DNA from: Aquincola agrisoli
Lineage (GTDB): Bacteria; Pseudomonadota; Gammaproteobacteria; Burkholderiales; Burkholderiaceae_C
Direction: 5' to 3'
DNA length: 64,000 nt
NCBI RefSeq assembly: GCF_036621135.1
Contig: NZ_JAZIBG010000028.1
Coordinates: 372,001 to 436,000 of the forward strand
The notes under the pieces are model-generated. The model worked only from the letters and a program-made list of their open reading frames with translations. It was not told the DNA's origin and ran no database searches. Below are positions 8,817-17,619 of this stretch, piece by piece. Every line of letters begins with the position of its first letter. Within the stretch, counting starts at the first letter, position 1. A program made the position numbers and the translations under genes.

Positions 8817-10132
8817 CGTCGCTGAAACGGCTCCTGTGGGCCCTGCTGGGCCTGCTCGTCCTCGCGCTGGCGCTGCTGGCCGGGCGCATCGTGCTGGAAC
8901 TGCGCGACACCCGCGAAACCCGCCCCACCTCGGCGACGACGCCCGCCTCGGCAGCCCACGCGCCGGCCGACGTGATCGCCCGCGGCGAGTACCTCGCGCG
9001 CGCCGGCAACTGCCTGGCCTGTCATACCGCGCGCGGCGGCGCCCCCGGCGCCGGGGGGGCGGGCATCCCGACGCCCTTCGGCACGGTGTACGCGTCCAAC
9101 CTGACGCCCGACCCCGCGACCGGCCTGGGCCGATGGAGTGCCGACGATTTCTGGCATGCGCTGCACGAAGGCCGGTCACGCGACGGGCGGCTGCTGTACC
9201 CGGCGTTTCCCTATCCCAACATCACGCACACCACCCGCGCCGACGCCGACGCGATCTACGCGTACCTGCAGACGCTGCCGCCGGTGAACCAGCCGGCACC
9301 CGCGCACACGCTGCGCTTCCCGTACAACACGCAGATCGCGCTGGCCGCCTGGCGCACGCTGTATTTCCGCCCGGCCGCCTTCGAGCCCGATCCGGCACAG
9401 CCGGCGGAGTGGAACCGCGGTGCCTACCTCGTCCAGGGGCTGGGCCATTGCAACGCCTGCCATGCCAGCCGCAACGTGCTGGGCGCCACGCGCAGTGCAC
9501 TCGACCTCGGCGGCGGCCTGATACCGATGCAGAACTGGTATGCACCGGCGCTCGACGCCGCGCACGAAGCCGGCGTCGCCGAATGGCCGGTGGCCGACGT
9601 CGTGCAGCTGCTCAAGACCGGCAGCACCCGGCAGGCATCGGTGATCGGCCCGATGGCCGAGGTGGTGCTGCACAGCACCCAATACCTGAGCGATGCCGAC
9701 CTCGGCGCCATCGCCACCTACCTGCGCGCGCTGCCGCAGCGGGCGTCCGGCCCACGCCCCGGCGTCCCTGCCGAGCGCAACGCCGATCGCCAGGCCCGCG
9801 GCCAGGCGGTCTACGAGCGCCATTGCGTCGCCTGCCACGGCGCGCGCGGCGAAGGCGCGCCCGGCATCTACCCGCCGCTGGCGGGCAACCGCGCGGTGAC
9901 GATGGAACCGCCGGCCAACCTCGTGCGCATCGTGCTGGGCGGCGGGTTTCCGCCGGCCACGGCAGGCAATCCGCGGCCCTATGGCATGCCCCCCTTCGCG
10001 ACCGTGCTGCCGGACGAGGACATCGCCGCGGTCATCACCTACCTGCGCAGCGCCTGGGGCCACCAGGCCTCGCCGATCACGACGTTCGAGGTCAACCGTT
10101 ACCGCACGGGCTCGACGGCCGGCGGCTACTGA
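8813..10132 (+). CDS. Membrane-anchored tri-haem cytochrome c (alcohol/gluconate dehydrogenase subunit type)
   Basis: 439 residues. An N-terminal hydrophobic helix (LLWALLGLLVLALALLAGRIVL) acts as anchor or uncleaved signal. Three CxxCH motifs lie at Cys67, Cys213 and Cys338, the architecture of cytochrome subunits of periplasmic PQQ or flavin dehydrogenases. The sequence closely resembles the C-terminal tri-haem part of the nicB product in this window (shared TPFGTVY, NLTPD and SRDGR-LYPAFPY). Start chosen at the ATG overlapping the previous stop. It presumably passes electrons from a dehydrogenase encoded elsewhere to the diheme partner or an oxidase. Confidence 0.88.
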   Translation: MTSLKRLLWALLGLLVLALALLAGRIVLELRDTRETRPTSATTPASAAHAPADVIARGEYLARAGNCLACHTARGGAPGAGGAGIPTPFGTVYASNLTPDPATGLGRWSADDFWHALHEGRSRDGRLLYPAFPYPNITHTTRADADAIYAYLQTLPPVNQPAPAHTLRFPYNTQIALAAWRTLYFRPAAFEPDPAQPAEWNRGAYLVQGLGHCNACHASRNVLGATRSALDLGGGLIPMQNWYAPALDAAHEAGVAEWPVADVVQLLKTGSTRQASVIGPMAEVVLHSTQYLSDADLGAIATYLRALPQRASGPRPGVPAERNADRQARGQAVYERHCVACHGARGEGAPGIYPPLAGNRAVTMEPPANLVRIVLGGGFPPATAGNPRPYGMPPFATVLPDEDIAAVITYLRSAWGHQASPITTFEVNRYRTGSTAGGY

Positions 10133-10156
10133 CGGCACCGGCCCTTCGCGTCGGCC

Positions 10157-10396
10157 TCACACGTCGAGCGTGTAGACCTCCGCACCCGCGCGCTCGGCGC
10201 GGCTGTGGCCTTGCAGCGCCTCGTCCCAGTCGGCGTCGAGTGCCGTGCGCGTCGGGGTGAGGGCCGCGGTCATCACGGCGACCTCTTCCGTCGAGGCGTC
10301 GATCTCCGAAACCAGCGCACGGGTGTCGTCGAAGAGCCGGGCCACCATCGAGCCGCCGGCATCGATGATGACGAGGAACCTGGCGGGCTTTTGCAT
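10157..10396 (-). CDS. Small hypothetical protein
   Basis: 79 residues from the ATG at 10396, taken in preference to the longer open frame because the protein then starts MQKPARFLVIIDAGGSMVARLF. The opening looks like an alpha/beta strand with an Asp turn (IIDAGGS), faintly reminiscent of the first strand of von Willebrand-A-like domains, but it is too short for that fold. The rest is acidic and helical. No function is recognised. It converges with the tri-haem cytochrome gene, leaving 24 bases between stops. Confidence 0.6.
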   Translation of the reverse strand: MQKPARFLVIIDAGGSMVARLFDDTRALVSEIDASTEEVAVMTAALTPTRTALDADWDEALQGHSRAERAGAEVYTLDV

Positions 10397-10584
10397 GGGC
10401 AGGGCCTTGGAGCGAGTACGGATGCCTCCGAGGATAAGCGCTGCAGGAACCGAGGCGCCAGCCTGCCGCGGCACGGCGCGGCGGTTCATTGATTGGCACA
10501 TAGACCGCCACTTCGGGCAAATCACCCCTTCACTTCTATCGAATGCCGCCGAAACCCGTGTGAAGCCTTGTGGAAAGCCCTGCC

Positions 10585-12117
10585 ATGTTCCGATCCCTGC
10601 GTTGGTCCCTGTTGTCGATCGGATTGGCCGGCGTGGCGGCCGCGGTGTGCGTGCTGGCCCAGGCGCTGTGGAGCTTCGAGCGGCTGAACGATTCTGCCGA
10701 AGCCGCGCTGCTGGGCAAGGACGTGGTGGCGGATATCCTGCCGCCGCCGATGTACCTGATCGAGCTGCGCCTGGTGCTGTCGCAGGTGGTCGAGGGCACG
10801 ATGGGCCTGCGCCAGGCGCAACAGCAGGTCGAGCAGATCACCCGGGACTACGGCGCCCGCGTGGCCTACTGGCAGGGCCGCCTGCCGCCCGAGATCGACC
10901 ACCAGCTGCTGGTGCGGCAGCACGAGACGGCCGAGCGCTTCATCGACACCGCCCGGCAGCAGGTGCTGGCGCCGCTGGCGCAAGGCCGCGGCGCCGAGGC
11001 GGGCCGCGGCCTGGCCGCAGCCGATGCGCTGTACCGCGCCCACCGGGCCAGCGTCGACGAGACCGTCCGCCTCGCCACCGACTTCGCCACGCGCAACATG
11101 GCGGGCTTCCAGCAGACGCGCCTGCACGGTTCGCGCACGATGCCGCTGACCACCCTGCTGCTGGTGGTCATGGCCATGGGTTGCTACCTGCTGTCGCGGC
11201 GCAGCATCCTGGCGCCGCTGCGCGAGAGCGCCGCGCAGGCCCGGGCGGTGGCCGCCGGCGACCTCTGCGCCACGGTGCAGGTGGTGCGGGCCGACGAGAT
11301 CGGCGCCCTGCAGTCCGCGCTGAACGAGATGACGGGGCAGCTCGCGCACATCGTGGGCGACGTGCGCAACGGCATCGACGCCATCGCCGCCGCCTCCGCG
11401 CAGATCGCGCATGGCAACCAGGATCTCAGTGCGCGCACCGAGCAGCAGGCGGGGCAGCTGCAGCAGGCGGCCTCGTCGATGGACGAGATGGCCTGCGCGG
11501 TGCGCGCCAACGCCGACCGTGCCCGCGGTGCCAACGAGCTCGCGGTCAATGCCTGCGGGGTGGCGGGCGAGGCGGGGCAGGTGGTCGGCCGCGTCGTGTC
11601 GACCATGGCCGAGATCCGCGACGCCAGCCGCCACATCGCAGAGATCACGGGCGTGATCGACGGCATCGCGTTCCAGACCAACATCCTCGCGCTCAACGCG
11701 GCGGTGGAGGCGGCCCGGGCCGGCGAGCAGGGGCGCGGCTTCGCCGTCGTCGCCGGCGAAGTACGCCTGCTGGCCGGGCGCTGCGCCGAGGCGGCCAAGC
11801 AGATCAAGCGGCTGGTCGACACCAGCAACGCCCGCGTGGAAGCCGGCCATGCGCTGGTGGGCAGCGCGGGGCGGACGATGGACGACGTGGTGGCGCAGGT
11901 GCAGGGCATGACGCGGCTGATCGCCGACATCGCGGCGTCCAGCGGCCAGCAGGACGACGGCGTGCGCCAGATGAATGCCACCGTCACCGGACTCGACGCC
12001 ACGACGCAGCAGAACGCCGCGCTGGTCGAGCAAACGGCCGCCGCCGCGGACAGCCTGCGGCAGCAGGCCGGGCGCCTGGCCGAGGCGGTCACGGTGTTCC
12101 GCCTCCAGGCGGCTTGA
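10585..12117 (+). CDS. Methyl-accepting chemotaxis protein
   Basis: 510 residues. TM1 lies near the N-terminus (LLSIGLAGVAAAVCVLAQALW), a periplasmic helical sensor of about 150 residues follows, and TM2 is LTTLLLVVMAMGCYLLS. After a HAMP linker comes a cytoplasmic signalling hairpin with the conserved tip region (VIDGIAFQTNILALNAAV, then EQGRGFAVVAGEVR). This matches Tar/Tsr-type receptors, with a four-helix-bundle-like sensor. No CheR-tethering pentapeptide ends the protein. No che genes are adjacent. A GTG at 10570 is a possible alternative start. Confidence 0.9.
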   Translation: MFRSLRWSLLSIGLAGVAAAVCVLAQALWSFERLNDSAEAALLGKDVVADILPPPMYLIELRLVLSQVVEGTMGLRQAQQQVEQITRDYGARVAYWQGRLPPEIDHQLLVRQHETAERFIDTARQQVLAPLAQGRGAEAGRGLAAADALYRAHRASVDETVRLATDFATRNMAGFQQTRLHGSRTMPLTTLLLVVMAMGCYLLSRRSILAPLRESAAQARAVAAGDLCATVQVVRADEIGALQSALNEMTGQLAHIVGDVRNGIDAIAAASAQIAHGNQDLSARTEQQAGQLQQAASSMDEMACAVRANADRARGANELAVNACGVAGEAGQVVGRVVSTMAEIRDASRHIAEITGVIDGIAFQTNILALNAAVEAARAGEQGRGFAVVAGEVRLLAGRCAEAAKQIKRLVDTSNARVEAGHALVGSAGRTMDDVVAQVQGMTRLIADIAASSGQQDDGVRQMNATVTGLDATTQQNAALVEQTAAAADSLRQQAGRLAEAVTVFRLQAA

Positions 12118-12179
12118 GCAGCCACGGACCGCACGCCGCGGGCCCTAAGATGGATGAACCGGTCCACCAGGAGGTGTCG

Positions 12180-12980
12180 ATGCCTTCCCCCACCACCAAG
12201 CGATCCCGGCTGGTCGGCTCGCCATCGGGCTGGGCCAGGATGCTCGCGCTGGCCGTCATGCTCGTGGCCGGACCGCCGCAGGCGCAAGCCGGGGCTGAAA
12301 CGATCGTGGTGTACGGCAGCGACCAGTTCCCGCCGGTCTCCTACCTGGCCGAGGGCAAGGCCGAGGGCGTGTTTCCGGCCATCCTGGCCCGCCTCGAGAA
12401 GGAAACCGGGGACCGCTACGACATCAAGCTCATGCCCTGGGCCAGGGCCTACTGGATGGCGGAACAGGGCAAGGGCGCCGTCGCCAACATCTCCTGGAAC
12501 AGCGAGCGCGAGAAGTTCCTCGACTTCTCCGTGCCGATCTACCCGGCGGAGGTTGTGCTCGTGGTGAAGAAGGGCCAGGAATTCCCGTTCACGAAACTGT
12601 CCGATTTGCACGGCAAGCGCATCGGCGCCGGGCTGGGATCGAGCTACCGCGACGAGGTGGACCAAGCGATCGCCAGCGGCCTGATCAAGGTGGACCGCGA
12701 CCCGAACCAGCTGAGCCGGTTGAACAAGCTGCTCGCGGGCCGGGTGGACGCCATCTTCGTGGGCACCGGCCGTCCGGGCGTGAAGGCGATGGTCGAGTCA
12801 GCGCCGCAGCCCCAGGCGCTGGAGGAACAGCTCGTGGTCCTGCCCAGGCCGGTCACCGTGGATCCGCTGTACCTGGCCATTCCCAAGTCGATGAACAAGA
12901 AGGACGCGCTGGCCCGGCTGAACGCCGCGTACCTCAAGCTGCGCAACAGCGGCCAGTTGGACGATCTGCTGCCGAAGTAG
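12180..12980 (+). CDS. Periplasmic solute-binding protein (SBP_bac_3-like)
   Basis: 266 residues with a signal peptide ending near AQAGA, then a type II periplasmic binding fold (VVYGSDQFPPVSYLAEGKAEGVF at the front, LLAGRVDAIFVG later) as in polar amino-acid binding proteins. A strong ribosome site (AGGAGG) precedes the ATG. No ABC permease or ATPase is adjacent. It sits 62 bases after the chemoreceptor gene in the same direction, so it might present a ligand to that receptor; this is inference from position only. Confidence 0.82.
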   Translation: MPSPTTKRSRLVGSPSGWARMLALAVMLVAGPPQAQAGAETIVVYGSDQFPPVSYLAEGKAEGVFPAILARLEKETGDRYDIKLMPWARAYWMAEQGKGAVANISWNSEREKFLDFSVPIYPAEVVLVVKKGQEFPFTKLSDLHGKRIGAGLGSSYRDEVDQAIASGLIKVDRDPNQLSRLNKLLAGRVDAIFVGTGRPGVKAMVESAPQPQALEEQLVVLPRPVTVDPLYLAIPKSMNKKDALARLNAAYLKLRNSGQLDDLLPK

Positions 12981-12992
12981 CGGGGGCGCCTC

Positions 12993-13016
12993 GGCGCTGG
13001 ACGGCCACCCAGCGCC
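12993..13016. terminator. GC-rich hairpin after the solute-binding protein gene
   Basis: GGCGCTGG and CCAGCGCC form a perfect 8-base-pair stem with an 8-base loop, 13 bases after the stop. There is no U-run, so it may be a transcript-stabilising 3' hairpin rather than an intrinsic terminator. Confidence 0.4.
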
Positions 13017-13088
13017 CCGGCTCGGCCAGGGCCGCAGACAGACGCGAACACCCCGGGCTTGGCGCCGTCCGGAGGTCGAGCCCCACCC

Positions 13089-13550
13089 TTATGGCTTGGT
13101 CGCCGCGCCGTCTTGCACGGCGACCGTGGCCGCAGGTGCCGATGCCACGGGCGCAGGGGCTGCCGGCACCGTGGCAGCAGCCGGATCCAGCACGACGTTG
13201 ACCGACTCCGGGTACTTCCACATCGCGCCGGTCATCATGTCCACGATGCCGAGGTCGAGAAAGATCCCGCCGACCACCCCTGCTGCCTGCGTCTTGCTGA
13301 CCAGACGAAGGGTCTTGTCTTCATGGCCCTGCGCCTTGCAGAGCAGGATGATGTCGCGCGCTCCCTTGCCCACCGTCAGCGTCTGCTGCGAGCGGGTGAC
13401 GGTGCCCAGTTCAACGCCCTCGCGCGAAGCCACGCAACGCGCTTCTTTCGGGTCCATCGAGATGATGATGGACTGCGACGTGCCATCGGTGATCGATGCG
13501 CAGCCGTTGAGGAGAACGACGGCGGCCGCGGCTCCAACTATTTTTTTCAT
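13089..13550 (-). CDS. Putative lipoprotein of unknown function
   Basis: 153 residues. The signal peptide MKKIVGAAAAVVLLNGC ends in a lipobox with Cys17, followed by ASITDGTSQSIIISMDP, a beginning shared by many small proteobacterial lipoproteins. The central part looks beta-rich (LTVGKGARDIILLCKAQGHEDKTLRL) and could be a PEGA-like module. A Gly-rich hydrophobic patch (AAGVVGGIFLDLGIVDMMTG) and an Ala/Pro-rich tail follow. No reaction can be assigned. It stands alone on the minus strand. Confidence 0.75.
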   Translation of the reverse strand: MKKIVGAAAAVVLLNGCASITDGTSQSIIISMDPKEARCVASREGVELGTVTRSQQTLTVGKGARDIILLCKAQGHEDKTLRLVSKTQAAGVVGGIFLDLGIVDMMTGAMWKYPESVNVVLDPAAATVPAAPAPVASAPAATVAVQDGAATKP

Positions 13551-13752
13551 GCACGTGCTGGCTGTCGGCCAGTTCCATTGACGCCCCTCCGGCGCAACCA
13601 GATGTTACGGTCCGGTCTCATAGATGAGCCGTGCCACTATTTGCCTGGCATGGAACCGCGGAGGCGTGCTTGGCGGCGTGCCGTTGACGCGCTGGCAACC
13701 GACGCCGCCAGCTCGGAAGTACGGCACGTGGCCGAGCTGCGTCCAGCGCTAT

Positions 13753-13829
13753 TGGTAGGCCGTGTTGGACTTGAACCAACGACCAAAGGATTATGAGTCC
13801 TCTGCTCTAACCGACTGAGCTAACGGCCC
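13753..13829 (-). tRNA. tRNA with CAU anticodon, probably tRNA-Ile2 (lysidine type)
   Basis: 77 bases including an encoded CCA. The sequence folds into a full cloverleaf; the anticodon loop reads CTCATAA. CAU tRNAs can be elongator Met, initiator or Ile2. Here the acceptor stem has C4-G69 and C5-G68, known determinants for the lysidine synthetase TilS, and the anticodon and T arms resemble Escherichia coli tRNA-Ile2. The first pair is an unusual G1-U72. Being a tRNA is certain; identity as Ile2 rather than Met is likely. Confidence 0.85.
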
Positions 13830-13871
13830 CCTGGGGAAAGCCGCGGATTGTAGGAGCGCCGGCGCGGGCCT

Positions 13872-14903
13872 TCAGCGAGGCTGCGACAGCGCGTTGCCGA
13901 CCAGCCGGGACGTGATGTCGACGATCTGGATCATGCGGTCGTAGTCCATGCGCGTGGGGCCGATCACGCCCAGCGTGCCGACCACCTGCCCGTCGACCTC
14001 GTAGGGCGCGCTGACGACCGACAGCTCCTCGAACGGCACGACGCGGCTCTCGCCGCCGATGTAGATGCGCACGCCCTCGGCCCGGCTGCTGACGTCGAGC
14101 AGGCGCATCAGCTGCGTCTTCTGTTCGAACAGATCGAACATCTTGCGCAAGGAGCCCATGTCGTTGCCAAAGTCCTGCACCGCCAGCAGGTTGCGCTCGC
14201 CGCTGACGACGACGCGGTCGGTGTTTTCCTCCAGCGCCTCGCCGCCGGCCTGCACGGCCGCCTTCATCAGCGCGGCGATGTCGCCGCGCAGGGCCTCGAT
14301 CTCGTGCTGCAGGCGCTCGCGCACGCCCTCGATCGTCAGGCCGGCGTAGTGCGCGTTGAGGAAGTTGGTGGCCTCCACCAGCTCGCTCTGGCTGTAGTCG
14401 CGCGCGGTGAAGATCACGCGGTTCTGCACGTCGCCATCGGGCGCCACCAGGATGAGCAGCACGCGCCGCTCGCCCAGCCGCAGGAACTCGATGTGGTGGA
14501 AGACGCTGGTCTTGCGCGGCGCGGTCACCACGCCGACGAAGTTCGACAGGCTGGACAGCATCTGCGCGGCCGTGGCGATCACGCGCTTGGGCTGGTCCGG
14601 CTGCAGATGGCCGCTTGCCGCGGCCATGTCGGCCGGCACGTCGCCCAGGCCCAGGGGCCGCGCGGTCAGCATGGCATCGACGAAGAGCCGGTAGCCGCGC
14701 GCCGTGGGCACGCGGCCGGCGCTGGTGTGCGGGCTGGCGATGAGGCCCATGTCCTCCAGGTCGGCCATCACGTTGCGGATGGTGGCCGCCGAGAGGTCGA
14801 GGCCCGAGGCGCGGGACAGCGTGCGCGAGCCCACAGGCTGGCCGTCCGCGATGTAGCGTTCGACCAGGGTCTTCAAGAGGGTTTTGGCGCGCTCGTCGAG
14901 CAT
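13872..14903 (-). CDS. hrcA: Heat-inducible transcription repressor HrcA
   Basis: 343 residues, normal for HrcA. An N-terminal winged helix (MLDERAKTLLKTLVERYI, LSAATIRNVMADLEDMGLI) leads into SPHTSAGRVPTARGYR, and a GAF-like dimerisation half follows (GTLGVIGPTRMDYDRMI). It represses groESL/dnaK-type operons by binding CIRCE elements, with GroEL modulating its activity. It is divergent from nadK. No CIRCE inverted repeat was seen near it, so its targets lie elsewhere. Confidence 0.96.
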   Translation of the reverse strand: MLDERAKTLLKTLVERYIADGQPVGSRTLSRASGLDLSAATIRNVMADLEDMGLIASPHTSAGRVPTARGYRLFVDAMLTARPLGLGDVPADMAAASGHLQPDQPKRVIATAAQMLSSLSNFVGVVTAPRKTSVFHHIEFLRLGERRVLLILVAPDGDVQNRVIFTARDYSQSELVEATNFLNAHYAGLTIEGVRERLQHEIEALRGDIAALMKAAVQAGGEALEENTDRVVVSGERNLLAVQDFGNDMGSLRKMFDLFEQKTQLMRLLDVSSRAEGVRIYIGGESRVVPFEELSVVSAPYEVDGQVVGTLGVIGPTRMDYDRMIQIVDITSRLVGNALSQPR

Positions 14904-14972
14904 GATTTTTCATTGTACGGAAGCGCGCCGCGCCCCGGAGCCGCCACACGGTGATGGTGTAATCGACGCGCT

Positions 14973-15848
14973 ATGGGGAACCGCTTCCGTCACGCCGCCA
15001 TCGTCGGCAAGTACCAGGCGCAGGGCATGCGTGCGCTGCTGGAGGAGATCGCCCAGTTCCTGCTGAGCCGCGGCCTCGAAGTCTCGATGGAACGTGACAC
15101 GGCGCACAACACCGGCCTCTCGGCCGACTACGGTGCGTTGTCCACGGCGGAGATGGGCGAGCGCTGCGACCTGGCGGTCGTGGTTGGCGGCGACGGCACG
15201 ATGCTCGGCATCGCCCGCGAGCTGGCCCGGCACAACCTGCCGCTGGTCGGCATCAACCAGGGGCGGCTGGGCTTCATCACCGACATCACCGTCGGCCAGT
15301 TCCGCGAGGCGCTGGCGCCGATGCTCGACGGCGACTACGAGGAAGAGCACCGCAGCATGCTCGAGGGCGGCGTCTGGCGCGACGAACGCCCGATCTTCGA
15401 GAGCATGTCGCTCAACGACGTGGTGGTGAGCCGGGGCGCGACGGCCAGCATGGTGGAGCTGCGCATCCACATCGGCGACGAGTTCGTCGCGAACATGCGG
15501 GCCGACGGCCTGATCATCGCGTCGCCCACCGGCTCGACCGCGTACGCCCTGTCGGCGGGCGGGCCGATCCTGCATCCGGGCATCGCCGGCTGGGTGCTGG
15601 TGCCGATCGCCTCGCACACGCTGAGCAACCGGCCGATCGTGCTGCCCGACGCGGCGGAAATCGCGGTCGAGATCGTCGCCGGCCGCGACGCCTCGGCCAA
15701 CTTCGACATGCACAGCCTGACCAGCCTGCTGCACGGCGACGAGGTGCGTGTGCAGCGCTCGGCGCACAAGGTGCGCTTCCTGCACCCGCGCGGCTGGAGC
15801 TACTACGCCACGCTGCGGCGCAAGCTGCGCTGGTACGAAGGGGTCTGA
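14973..15848 (+). CDS. nadK: NAD kinase
   Basis: 291 residues. The ATP/NAD kinase signature GGDGTM lies at residues 72-77 with the essential Asp, followed by NQGRLGFITDI and a SLNDVVVSRG stretch that fits the NAD-binding motif, then the conserved SPTGSTAYALSAGGPI. Phosphorylates NAD to NADP in the cytoplasm. It is placed between hrcA (divergent) and recN (six bases downstream), a conserved betaproteobacterial order. Confidence 0.96.
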   Translation: MGNRFRHAAIVGKYQAQGMRALLEEIAQFLLSRGLEVSMERDTAHNTGLSADYGALSTAEMGERCDLAVVVGGDGTMLGIARELARHNLPLVGINQGRLGFITDITVGQFREALAPMLDGDYEEEHRSMLEGGVWRDERPIFESMSLNDVVVSRGATASMVELRIHIGDEFVANMRADGLIIASPTGSTAYALSAGGPILHPGIAGWVLVPIASHTLSNRPIVLPDAAEIAVEIVAGRDASANFDMHSLTSLLHGDEVRVQRSAHKVRFLHPRGWSYYATLRRKLRWYEGV

Positions 15849-15854
15849 CCGCCC

Positions 15855-17612
15855 ATGCTGCGCCGCCTGGCCCTGCGCGACTTCGTCATCGTCCCCGCCC
15901 TGGAGATCGACCTCGAGCCCGGCTTCTCCGTGCTCACCGGCGAGACTGGCGCGGGCAAGTCCATCCTGATCGACGCGCTGCAGCTGGCGCTGGGCAGCCG
16001 CGGCGATGCCGGCGTGGTGCGCGAAGGCGCCGCCCGCGCCGACATCACCGCCGAGTTCGACCTGCCTGCCTCGCTGGCCGGCTGGCTGGTGCAGGCGGGC
16101 TTCGATGCCGGCGCCGACGAAGGGTTGCTGCTGCTGCGCCGCTCGATCGACGCGCAGGGCAAGAGCCGGGCATGGGTCAACGGCAACGCGGCCACGCTGG
16201 CGCAGTTGCGTGAGGCCGCCGAGCACCTGCTCGACATCCACGGCCAGCACGCCTGGCAGAGCCTGACGCGGCCGGCGGCGGTGCGTGCGTTGCTGGATGC
16301 GCAGGCCGGCGTCGACCCCCGGCCGCTGGCTGATGCCTGGTCCGCGGTGCGTGCGGCGGCGGATGCGCTGGAAGCGGCGCGTGCGCAGCACGACGGCATC
16401 GAACGCGAACGGGAGCGGCTCGCCTGGCAGATCGGCGAGGTCGCCAAGCTCGCCCCGGGCGAGGGCGAATGGGACGAGATCAGCACCGAGCACCAGCGCT
16501 CTTCCCATGCGCAGGCGCTGCTCGACGCCGCGCGGCAGGCCCTCGACGCGGTCGCCGAGGCCGACACCAGCGCCGACGGCCTCACCTCGCGGGCCCTCGA
16601 TGCGCTGGCCGACGTGGTGCACCACGATCCCCAGTTGGCCGACGTGATCGAGGTGCTGCGCGGCGCGCAGGCCCAGCTCGAGGACGCGGCGCACACGCTG
16701 CACGTCTACCTGGGCCGCACGGAGGTCGATCCGCAGCGGCTGGCCGCGCTCGACGAGCGCATGGGCGCCTGGATGAGCCTGGCGCGGCGCTACCGCCGCC
16801 CGCCGTCCGAACTGCCCGCGCTGCTCAGCCAATGGCGCGCCGAACTCGCCGCGCTCGACGCCGCGGCCGACCTCGAGGCGCTGCAGCGGGCCCATGAGGG
16901 AGCCCACCGCGCCTACCTCGACGAAGCCCGGCGCGTGAGCCGTGCCCGTGCGGCGGCCGCCGGCCCGCTGGGCGAGGCCGTGACGCTCGCCATGCAGCAG
17001 CTCGGCATGGGCGGCGGCCGCTTCGAGGTGGCGCTGCTGCCGCAGGAGGCTCCGCAGTCCTACGGCCTCGAGTCGGTGGAGTTCCGCGTCGCGGGGCATG
17101 CGGGCAGCACCCCGCGCGCACTGGCAAAAGTGGCCTCGGGCGGCGAGCTCTCGCGGCTCGCGCTGGCGATCGCAGTGACCACGGCGGCGCAGGACGACGA
17201 GGGCGCCGGCACCTTGATCTTCGACGAGATCGACGCAGGAGTCGGGGGCGCGGTTGCCGACACCGTGGGCCGGCTGATGAAGCAGCTCGGCCGGCGCCGC
17301 CAGGTGATGGCCGTGACGCACCTGGCGCAGGTCGCCGCCTGCGCCGACCGCCACTTCGTCGTGTCCAAGGCCGCGCAGCGCGGCATCACGACGAGCGACG
17401 TGCAGCCCGTGGCCGGCGAAGCCCGTGTGTCCGAGGTAGCACGCATGCTGGGTGGCGACCGCCTCGCCACCAGCCTGGCCCATGCAGAGCAGCTGCTGGC
17501 CCACGCGGGCCTGGCACCCGCCGCGGCGCCCGACGCTCCCGCCAGCCCGCTGCGCCGCAAGCCGGCGCGCAAGTCCGCCACCGCCTCGTCCCGCAACCGC
17601 TCACGCGCCTGA
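15855..17612 (+). CDS. recN: DNA repair protein RecN
   Basis: 585 residues, slightly longer than E. coli RecN. The N-terminal Walker A GETGAGKS is at residues 29-36. A coiled-coil middle (about 150-370) follows, then the C-terminal ATPase half with LAKVASGGELSRLALAI and the Walker B LIFDEIDAGVGG. SMC-like protein acting in double-strand-break repair and cohesion. The C-terminal tail is Ala/Lys/Arg-rich. It directly follows nadK. Confidence 0.96.
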   Translation: MLRRLALRDFVIVPALEIDLEPGFSVLTGETGAGKSILIDALQLALGSRGDAGVVREGAARADITAEFDLPASLAGWLVQAGFDAGADEGLLLLRRSIDAQGKSRAWVNGNAATLAQLREAAEHLLDIHGQHAWQSLTRPAAVRALLDAQAGVDPRPLADAWSAVRAAADALEAARAQHDGIERERERLAWQIGEVAKLAPGEGEWDEISTEHQRSSHAQALLDAARQALDAVAEADTSADGLTSRALDALADVVHHDPQLADVIEVLRGAQAQLEDAAHTLHVYLGRTEVDPQRLAALDERMGAWMSLARRYRRPPSELPALLSQWRAELAALDAAADLEALQRAHEGAHRAYLDEARRVSRARAAAAGPLGEAVTLAMQQLGMGGGRFEVALLPQEAPQSYGLESVEFRVAGHAGSTPRALAKVASGGELSRLALAIAVTTAAQDDEGAGTLIFDEIDAGVGGAVADTVGRLMKQLGRRRQVMAVTHLAQVAACADRHFVVSKAAQRGITTSDVQPVAGEARVSEVARMLGGDRLATSLAHAEQLLAHAGLAPAAAPDAPASPLRRKPARKSATASSRNRSRA

Positions 17613-17619
17613 GTCCACC

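Noticed and set aside
10245..12980. 911-residue plus-strand frame ending with the solute-binding protein
   Set aside because: Most of it is an out-of-frame reading of the chemoreceptor gene; only the last 266 residues, from the ATG at 12180, look like a protein and have a ribosome site.
13551..13752. 200-base gap beside the tRNA checked for integration scars
   Set aside because: No repeat of the tRNA 3' end, integrase or composition change was seen.
14904..14972. Possible CIRCE element between hrcA and nadK
   Set aside because: No GCACTC...GAGTGC inverted repeat is present.
14910..17504. 864-residue minus-strand frame opposite nadK and recN
   Set aside because: Composition typical of antisense high-GC frames; the sense strand carries intact nadK and recN motifs.
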